Below are positions 13,691 through 20,000 of a DNA stretch of 27,644 nucleotides, one piece after another (the stretch's first letter is position 1; every line of letters starts with the position of its first letter). The DNA is taken from NCBI GenBank assembly GCA_937926205.1, contig CALEYL010000024.1, positions 1 through 27,644 on the forward strand. The letters are read 5' to 3'. The translations under genes and the position numbers were made by a program. The notes beneath the pieces are model-generated. The model was not told the DNA's origin, did not search any database, and saw only the letters and a program-made list of their open reading frames with translations. The stretch comes from an uncultured Saprospiraceae bacterium (GTDB lineage: Bacteria; Bacteroidota; Bacteroidia; Chitinophagales; Saprospiraceae).

Positions 13691-14497
13691 TCACGCGGCA
13701 GTTGAATTCCTGAATATACCTTCGAATACCTGCACTGCCGGGCCACAAAGCCAGACATCTTCAAACCGGTTGCCGACAGGTTTGAAACGTACCCTGAGTT
13801 GCCCGCCTTTGGTGGTAATGGGGACGTTAGCAGCAGCAGGCGCCGGGTTTTTCAAATATGCCGCAATGGCAGAAGCGGTCACGCCTGTTCCGCAGGACAA
13901 CGTTTCGGCCTCAACCCCGCGTTCATAGGTGAATACCCCAATACCTTCGGCCGCCGCCGCCACAAAGTTGACATTGATGCCCTGCTCCCGAAAGGCTTCA
14001 GAATAGCGAATGGCCTGCCCTTTTTCGGTCACCGGCCATCCATCGAGCTGTTCTACAAACTGCACATAGTGCGGCGAACCCGTATTCAGGACGTAATCGC
14101 CATTGGGCAGCTGTGTGACCGATGCAACATCCGCCATTTTTAATTCCACCCAGTCGGGAGCGCTTATACTGGCTTCGTGCGGCCCGTCAACGGCTAAAAA
14201 TCGGCAATGTTCTCCAATGATTCCCAGGGCACGCGCAAAAGCAACGGTACACCGGCCTCCGTTTCCACACATAGAACCCTCACGGCCATCCGCGTTGAAA
14301 TAAACCATCCTGAAATCAAAGTCCGGTACCTCTTCCAGCAAAATCAACCCGTCGGCCCCAATGCCAAAACGCCGATCGCACAAATGCGCAATCAATTTCG
14401 CATCGGAAGCATCCGGAAAAATGCCTGTCCGGTTGTCTACCATCACAAAGTCGTTGCCGGCGCCCTGGTATTTGAAAAATGGAATGCTGTTTGTCAT
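13691..14497 (-). CDS. dapF: Diaminopimelate epimerase
   Basis: DapF interconverts LL- and meso-diaminopimelate, giving the precursor for lysine and for peptidoglycan. I start it at ATG 14497 (268 aa); an in-frame ATG at 14626 would add 43 residues encoded by repeat DNA. Two-base catalysis uses a cysteine pair, both present: Cys77 in MCGNGGRC and Cys202 in ETLSCGTGVTASA. Other family blocks are FFKYQGAGNDFVMVDNR at 7-23, CDRRFGIGADGLILLE at 40-55, YFNADGREGSMCGNGG at 66-81, TGSPHYVQFV near 139-148, GINVNFV at 173-179 and YERGVEAET at 191-199. Length is usual. It appears monocistronic. Confidence 0.95.
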   Translation of the reverse strand: MTNSIPFFKYQGAGNDFVMVDNRTGIFPDASDAKLIAHLCDRRFGIGADGLILLEEVPDFDFRMVYFNADGREGSMCGNGGRCTVAFARALGIIGEHCRFLAVDGPHEASISAPDWVELKMADVASVTQLPNGDYVLNTGSPHYVQFVEQLDGWPVTEKGQAIRYSEAFREQGINVNFVAAAAEGIGVFTYERGVEAETLSCGTGVTASAIAAYLKNPAPAAANVPITTKGGQLRVRFKPVGNRFEDVWLCGPAVQVFEGIFRNSTAA

Positions 14498-14503
14498 ATA
14501 GAA

Positions 14504-14586
14504 ATGTTGCGGTGCGCTGCACCTTCTTGTGTCTTTGAATCTTGTGGTGCGCTGCACCTTCATGTGTCTGAAAAATGTTGCGGTAC
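14504..14586. repeat. Tandem GGTGCGCTGCACCTT units
   Basis: GGTGCGCTGCACCTT occurs at 14511-14525 and again at 14546-14560, each followed by a TTGTGTCTTTGAA or ATGTGTCTGAA phrase, period 35. TGTTGCGGT precedes the first unit and recurs at 14576-14584. Each unit can form a GGTGC/GCACC hairpin. It lies directly upstream of dapF, so may form part of its leader. Confidence 0.65.
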
Positions 14587-14634
14587 ATTGGAAATGATTG
14601 ATTATGACTTCCTCTTTCCCAGCCATCCGCCTGC

Positions 14635-14689
14635 CTACTTTAACCTTTCTCCTTTCTCCTTTAACCTTTGACCTTTCTCCTTTAACCTT
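14635..14689. repeat. Pyrimidine-rich CCTTTAAC-type repeat, copy B
   Basis: ACTTTAACC, TTTCTCC and CCTTTAACC words run through this stretch, as at 419-480 and 27521-27585. It separates the dapF leader from the end of the small membrane gene at 14707. Confidence 0.75.
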
Positions 14690-14706
14690 GAATTACATGC
14701 TCCTCT

Positions 14707-14880
14707 CTACTCCCTCCCCGTACTATCTCTTACCTGCTCTTCGGGAACGGGTTGCATGTAATTGGGATTTGGTTTTTTTAGCAGCATGACTGCTCCGATG
14801 GCCAGCATCAACAGGAGTCCCAGTAGCGGCAAACGCCACCCGCCCCAGATGTTGTCAAAATATGCTTCGTGTTTTTGCAT
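14707..14880 (-). CDS. 57-aa single-pass membrane protein
   Basis: ATG 14880 to TAG 14707-14709 encodes 57 residues: a short polar head (MQKHEAYFDNIWGGWR), one transmembrane helix (LPLLGLLLMLAIGAVMLL, about 17-34), then a KKPNPNYMQPVPEEQVRD tail. The positive KK after the helix suggests that the tail is cytoplasmic. I do not recognise a family. Coding is supported by the clean one-span layout and by codon use like the neighbours. It is divergent from the HtrA gene, with starts 115 bp apart, so the two may share a regulatory region, though a role in envelope stress is only a guess. Confidence 0.55.
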   Translation of the reverse strand: MQKHEAYFDNIWGGWRLPLLGLLLMLAIGAVMLLKKPNPNYMQPVPEEQVRDSTGRE

Positions 14881-14900
14881 GATTATTATTATGTTAAACG

Positions 14901-14933
14901 TTGGAAATAGATGCTGGTTTCAGCGTAAGTTTG
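14901..14933 (+). promoter_or_regulatory. Promoter of the HtrA-type protease gene
   Basis: TAAGTTTG (14926-14933) matches TAnnTTTG exactly, and TTGG (14901-14904) sits 21 nt upstream as a near-consensus -33 box. Transcription would start near 14940, giving a 5' leader of about 55 nt before ATG 14996. Confidence 0.6.
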
Positions 14934-14995
14934 TATATTGAATGATGAATTAATCACCTGAATTTCTAAAATTGCTCATCTCAATGACCGGGATC

Positions 14996-16429
14996 ATGAA
15001 AAAATACGGCATTGTCATTGTTAGTTCCCTGCTAAGCGCCGCACTGGCGGTGTTTTTTTACCGGCTTTTGGGTCCTTCAGAACAGGTTATTATCCGGGAA
15101 GGCCCGCCTTCACAACAGACTGGCTGGACCGACGATCCATTAGCAGGCGTCAAACAACGCAGCTTTTTATCCTCTGCACCAACCAATTTTACGGCCGCCG
15201 CCGCCGCCGTAACGCCAGGAGTTGTCAATGTCCGGGCTTCACAAAGCAGCCGCTTTGATTTCTGGGGCAGCGAAGATGCCTATGGTTCCTCTTCCGGTTC
15301 CGGTGTCATCATTTCGCCGGAGGGTTACATTGTCACCAACCACCATGTCATTGAAAATGCCAGTGAAATTCTGGTAACACTGAATGATAAGCGCGGGTTC
15401 AAAGCCGAAATCGTAGGCGTCGACCCTTCGACTGATCTGGCCCTGCTGAAGATCAAAGGTAGTAAATTGCCCTTTCTCGAATTCGGCAATTCTGATTCTC
15501 TGCGGGTGGGAGAGTGGGTGCTGGCCATTGGCAACCCCTTCGAACTGCAATCCACGGTCACAGCCGGTATTGTCAGTGCCCGTGGCCGCAGCATTGATAT
15601 CCTTGAAACCCAGGACCGCATAGAATCTTTCATCCAGACAGACGCAGCGGTTAATCCCGGAAACAGTGGCGGCGCCTTAGTGAATACGAATGGCGAACTG
15701 GTCGGCATCAATACCGCCATCATTACCCGTTCCGGTCGCTACGAAGGCTATTCTTTTGCCGTGCCGGGCAACCTTGTGCGCAAAGTCATCAAAGACCTCC
15801 GCGATCACGGCGCTGTTTTGCGTGGCATCCTCGGCGTCTACATTGACGACCTGACCGAAGAGCGTGCGCATCAATTGGGGCTGCCTGCGATAGAAGGGGT
15901 GTACATTACCCGCATCACCCCCAACGGCGCCGCCGATAAGGCCGGGTTGCGCGAAAACGATGTGGTGCTGAGTATCAACGGCATCAAAACCAAAACCCTG
16001 CCCGAAATGCAGGAGCAACTGGGCAGCTACCGCCCCGGCAATACCCTTCACATCGATTACATGCGCGACGGCAAAAAGCGCAGTACGAGCGCTCTGTTGC
16101 AAGGCAAACCCGGCGAGGTTGCTGCTGTGAGCTCTAAAGACGACGGTTTTCTGCGCGAACTTGGTTTTGAGCTGCGCGACCTCAGCAAGGAGGAGCAAAA
16201 GCGCCTCAAAGTGAAAGGGGGTGTCCGCGTAGTGAGCATCTTTCGCGGCAGTAAAGTAGAACGCACCAATATGGATCCCGGCTTCGTCATCACCCGTGTC
16301 AACAGCGAAGCAGTGGCCAACATTGAAGAGCTGACGCAAAAGTTGAAATCCATGAAAGGCAAGGTGCTCATGGAAGGCGTTTATGAAGATTATGCGGGGG
16401 AGTATTATTATGCTTTTTCGATGGATTAG
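14996..16429 (+). CDS. HtrA/DegP-type periplasmic serine protease
   Basis: This 477-aa S1C trypsin-like protease degrades or refolds misfolded envelope proteins. ATG 14996 puts the signal anchor (MKKYGIVIVSSLLSAALAVFF) at the N-terminus; ATG 14984 would add four residues. The catalytic triad is visible: His117 in TNHHVIE, Asp147 in STDLALLK and Ser224 in NPGNSGGAL. GSGVIISPEGYIVTNHHV and IGNPFELQSTVTAGIVSA are typical of the family. PDZ1 follows at about 278-365 (GVYITRITPNGAADKAGL). A second PDZ-like domain (about 385-470, GGVRVVSIFRGSKVER...GFVITRVNSE) closes the protein, giving DegP-like architecture. Low-complexity AAAAAVTPGVVNV at 66-78 is usual for Bacteroidota. Whether it is DegP, DegQ or DegS by function cannot be told, so no symbol is given. 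Confidence 0.95.
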   Translation: MKKYGIVIVSSLLSAALAVFFYRLLGPSEQVIIREGPPSQQTGWTDDPLAGVKQRSFLSSAPTNFTAAAAAVTPGVVNVRASQSSRFDFWGSEDAYGSSSGSGVIISPEGYIVTNHHVIENASEILVTLNDKRGFKAEIVGVDPSTDLALLKIKGSKLPFLEFGNSDSLRVGEWVLAIGNPFELQSTVTAGIVSARGRSIDILETQDRIESFIQTDAAVNPGNSGGALVNTNGELVGINTAIITRSGRYEGYSFAVPGNLVRKVIKDLRDHGAVLRGILGVYIDDLTEERAHQLGLPAIEGVYITRITPNGAADKAGLRENDVVLSINGIKTKTLPEMQEQLGSYRPGNTLHIDYMRDGKKRSTSALLQGKPGEVAAVSSKDDGFLRELGFELRDLSKEEQKRLKVKGGVRVVSIFRGSKVERTNMDPGFVITRVNSEAVANIEELTQKLKSMKGKVLMEGVYEDYAGEYYYAFSMD

Positions 16430-16507
16430 GGAGCCAATATGAGTCAAGCGAATCAGGGGCAAAACCCGTTGGCATGCGCCACGAATTGATCTGCCGTTTA
16501 AAAATGA

Positions 16508-16614
16508 CGCGGAGTTTCACAGAGTAAACGCGGAGTTTCACGGAGTTTTATGAGGCTCTTCGTAAAACAGCTTGCATTACTCCGCGAGACTCCCTTACTC
16601 CGTGGAACTCCGCG
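16508..16614. repeat. CGCGGAGTTTCAC direct and inverted repeats
   Basis: CGCGGAGTTTCACAGAGT (16508-16525) and CGCGGAGTTTCACGGAGT (16529-16546) are tandem, and ACTCCGTGGAACTCCGCG (16597-16614) is the second in reverse complement with one mismatch. ACTCCGCGAG at 16579-16588 is a further partial inverted copy. The block can fold into an 18-bp stem. Confidence 0.75.
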
Positions 16615-16703
16615 ACCAAAAAGAGTCCACAGAGACTTGCCCATTGACGCTTTAGCTTCTAATGGGGCATTCCACGATAAAAATAGCCCCTAATTCGCAT
16701 GAG

Positions 16704-16889
16704 TCATCCCGAATTTTTAGCGAAAACAGGCGAAAAACAGGATATATTCGCGATTATTCAGCCGTGTTAGTGGTCAGTTGGCAGTTTTCAGTAAACACGA
16801 CTGAAAACTGCCAACTGACAAACTGCCAACTTTTAATTGACGAATTGATTGCTTATTACACCAACAACTGTTTTAAAAATTCGGGATGA
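16704..16889. repeat. Nested palindrome (MITE-like)
   Basis: The outer arms TCATCCCGAATTTTTA (16704-16719) and TAAAAATTCGGGATGA (16874-16889) are perfect complements, and AAAACAG/CTGTTTT extends the pairing inward across a 3-nt bulge. Inside is a perfect 20-bp inverted repeat (16773-16792 with 16800-16819, 7-nt loop), starting GTCAGTTGGCAG. A partial extra copy, AACTGCCAAC, follows at 16820-16829. There is no open frame and no clear target-site duplication. Confidence 0.75.
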
Positions 16890-17014
16890 TACATGTTTTA
16901 CCCCCCCAGAAACCTGACTTTTCTCCCAAACTCTCCCAGTCAGAAACCTGACAATTTTACCCCAATCGCCCCCACCACGCGCCAAATGGGTGTATCTTGA
17001 CCCGCAAAAACACT

Positions 17015-20000
17015 ATGAGAACATCCCTCCTTTCGTTTCTCTTTTTACTGGTACTGGTATATACAACCCAGGCTCAGAATCTTTTGGATAGCCGTCAAAG
17101 TAGTTTGTATACCTACATCTACCGCATCAGCAATGAAGAAGCAGAAGGCATTTACCACGATAAAAAAGGAGAGGCCTACCCCGGGTATTTCCACACGCTT
17201 ATTGATTCTTTTTATACCGACAGCATCCCATCGCTGCATTTGCCGCAGGGGCACTACCTCCGAACTGCTGTCCGGAAAGGGGTGTTGCAGGCAGAAATAG
17301 CCAGCATTCAGGATTTTTATGTGGCGATCTTCAACAACAGCGCTGATTTGTGCATCGGCGTGCAGGACAGCCTTGGCCTTGTTTTGCCGGAAGCTGTCGT
17401 GAAGGCCGGCCATCGCCAAATCCCATTCGATCGTCAATCCCAACTGTTCCGTTTGGCAAAAGCCAATAAAAAAGGCATGTTGATGGTGGAATACGGAGGT
17501 TTTAAAACCTGGTATGACCTCGACCGCCGATGGAACAACCCGGCCTGGAAGCGGACACTAAACGGCAAGCCGCTGAGATACATATGGCAACCACTGCGCT
17601 TTATCACTTACCTTCCTGCTGATGCCGTGCGCTCCATAAATCGGCGGCGCCCTCAGCGCACTGTTTATCAGGTGCAGCGCTTTTTTGTACAGACCTATCA
17701 CAAAGTAGCTTGCCTGTTCAACCGGGAACAATGCGACGAAGACCAGCTGGAAAATAAGTGGCAGGGCTACCTGGTGTTCAATAAACCAAAATTCCTGCCC
17801 GGCGATACGGTGCGTTACAAAGCCTTTTTGGTCAATAAAAAGGGGCGCCCGCTGGAGGATTCTGTTATGGTAGCGCTGTCTAAATCCTGGAAGGATCAAA
17901 AAGAACTCGCCCGAATTGCGCCTTACCGCCCCGGGGCTTATTCGGGGGAATTTGTGCTGCACGACAGCTTAAGCTTGCAATTGGACAAAAGTTATGAGGT
18001 GTTGTTGCAAAAGAAAAAGGACCAAACCTACATTCGCCGCAGCTTTCGCTATGAAGACTACGAATTGCACAGCATTTCGCTTGCCGTACGCAGCGAGGTA
18101 AACCGACACTTTCGTAGCGGAGATTTTGAAATATTTCTAAAAGGAACGGATGAAAACGACCTGAATCTGGCAGATGCGCGGGTGGAAATTACTTTGCGAC
18201 CTCTCCGCGTACTCCATTTTGTGAACGACAGTCTGTTTCTGCCGGATACCCTTTTGCATCTGGAGCAAGCGCTGGAGCCTTCCGGAGAAACGGTCATCGC
18301 CATTCCCGATTCTATCTTTCCTGCCCTCAACCTGGAGTACGAGTTGTTGGTGAACATGTTGACCTCCGACAACGAGCGGAAAACCGAGCGGCAGGTCTTG
18401 ACTTTTTACCATCAATTGGAAGAACCGGTCTTTGAATTGCGCAGCGACTCCATTCGGGTTTCTTTCCAGCGCAATGGCAAATCCGTACCGGCAAGCGCCG
18501 CTCTTTACGGCTATGATCAATTCGACAACCTTTTGCCCGCGCGCCCGGTGGATCTGCCGCATCAGGAGAAATTAAACACACAATGGCTGCGGTATGGCAT
18601 CAACGTCAATGGGATGAGCCGGGATTTTAGCGCTGCAAATGAACCCGCGTTGTTGCGTTGCCGTTCAGAAAGGGGGACTGATTCCCTTAAAATGGATGTG
18701 GATAATCCCCGCAAGATTCCCTTTCGCTACTTTATCTACGAACTCAACCGCGAAATCGAACGGGGATTTGGTACCAGCCTGTCTTTTCTGCGCAGGGAAA
18801 CGGGGATGCACAAATATCAAATCGTTTTGCAATATCTCTGGGGTGGCGTTGTTCAGGAAAACTACTATGAATCAACCTTTAGCCCCAACAAACTGAACAT
18901 CCGGGTAGAGCAGCCTGCCCTCGTTTATCCGGGCCAGCAAACGGACATTCGCATTGCGGTAAGCGACCAGGAAGGGCGGCCCGTGCCCGATGTAGACCTC
19001 ACGGCTTTTGGTCTGACCAATAAATTCAAATCCGGCTTGCCCGGTATACCCGCCCTTGGATTGGAGCAGCGCGGTCGCCGGCTCATCAACAATTTTTCCC
19101 TGGAGCCGAAACCAAAAATGCGTGTCTCCGCAGCCCTTGATTTTCCTTTATGGCGACAAAAAGCCCGATTGGATACCATCGAATATTACCACTTTCTGTA
19201 CCCTGGTCGAGACATTTACCGCTTTGAAACAACTGCGCCGGACAGCGTGACCCAGTTTTCGCCTTATGTCGTGAATGCCGGGGTCGTTCAACCCGTTCAT
19301 GTCATCTATGTGGATCAAAAACCGGTCTATTTCAGCTGGTCGGAAAACGAACGGCCCTATGCCTTTAGCGTAACGCCGGGTTATCACCGGATCGAGCTGC
19401 GCGGCAGCAACCGGCTTTACCGAATTGACAGCCTGTATGTTCCGGCACGACAAAAACTCATTTTCAGCCTCAGCGATTCTGTACAGACACGTCACGTCAG
19501 CAGCATACCGATGCCTTATGAATTAACTAGTGCCGAAAGGGACAACCTGTACCGCTATATTTTTCCGTATCGCTATGCTTTTGGCGGTGAGATGCCCTAC
19601 CTGCTTCAAAAAGGTAATGCGGTGTTGCTGCAACAAAAATACCGCCAGTTTGATCCTCCGGGCGCAGCCAATAGCTATGGCAATTCCCGTCTGGCGGGAC
19701 CGGTAATGTCCGACAGCCTGCGCTTTGTTTTTCCGGAAGGCTATGAAACCCGGTTTGTGCACGAAGCTTTTTTTGAATATGATTTTTCAAAGGCATTGCT
19801 GAAAATGCGCCAGGTTGACCCCAAAACCCGTTACCCGCTCCGACTAACTGGAACTGCAAGTGAACAATTCAAAGATTGGGTTTTTTCTGAGCCGTATTTA
19901 CTGGCTGAGCGCAGTCGGCGACTCGATGCTTACCGCCGGCAATATGCCCGTTATCGCTACCCTGTCAGCACCGCGCCCAATGAAGGAAAATTGCAGGTTG

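Larger units (their letters stand above)
16430..17014. other. Gene-free region packed with repeats upstream of the macroglobulin gene
   Basis: I see no gene in these 585 bases. From left to right: CGCGGAGTTTCACGGAGT-type direct and inverted repeats (16508-16614), a GCCCATT...AATGGGGC hairpin (about 16639-16670), a nested palindrome (16704-16889), and a 12-bp direct repeat CAGAAACCTGAC (16907-16918 and 16941-16952) in the likely promoter. TATCTTGA at 16993-17000 is an imperfect -7 candidate too close to the start to be convincing. Confidence 0.65.

Noticed and set aside
14498..14626. N-terminal extension of DapF by 43 codons
   Set aside because: The added residues come from the GGTGCGCTGCACC repeats, and DapF proteins start as MTNSIPFFKYQGAGND does.
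15677..16462. 261-codon open frame antisense to the HtrA gene
   Set aside because: It is a shadow of the real gene. HtrA has the full catalytic triad and PDZ motifs, while the antisense product has no recognisable domain.
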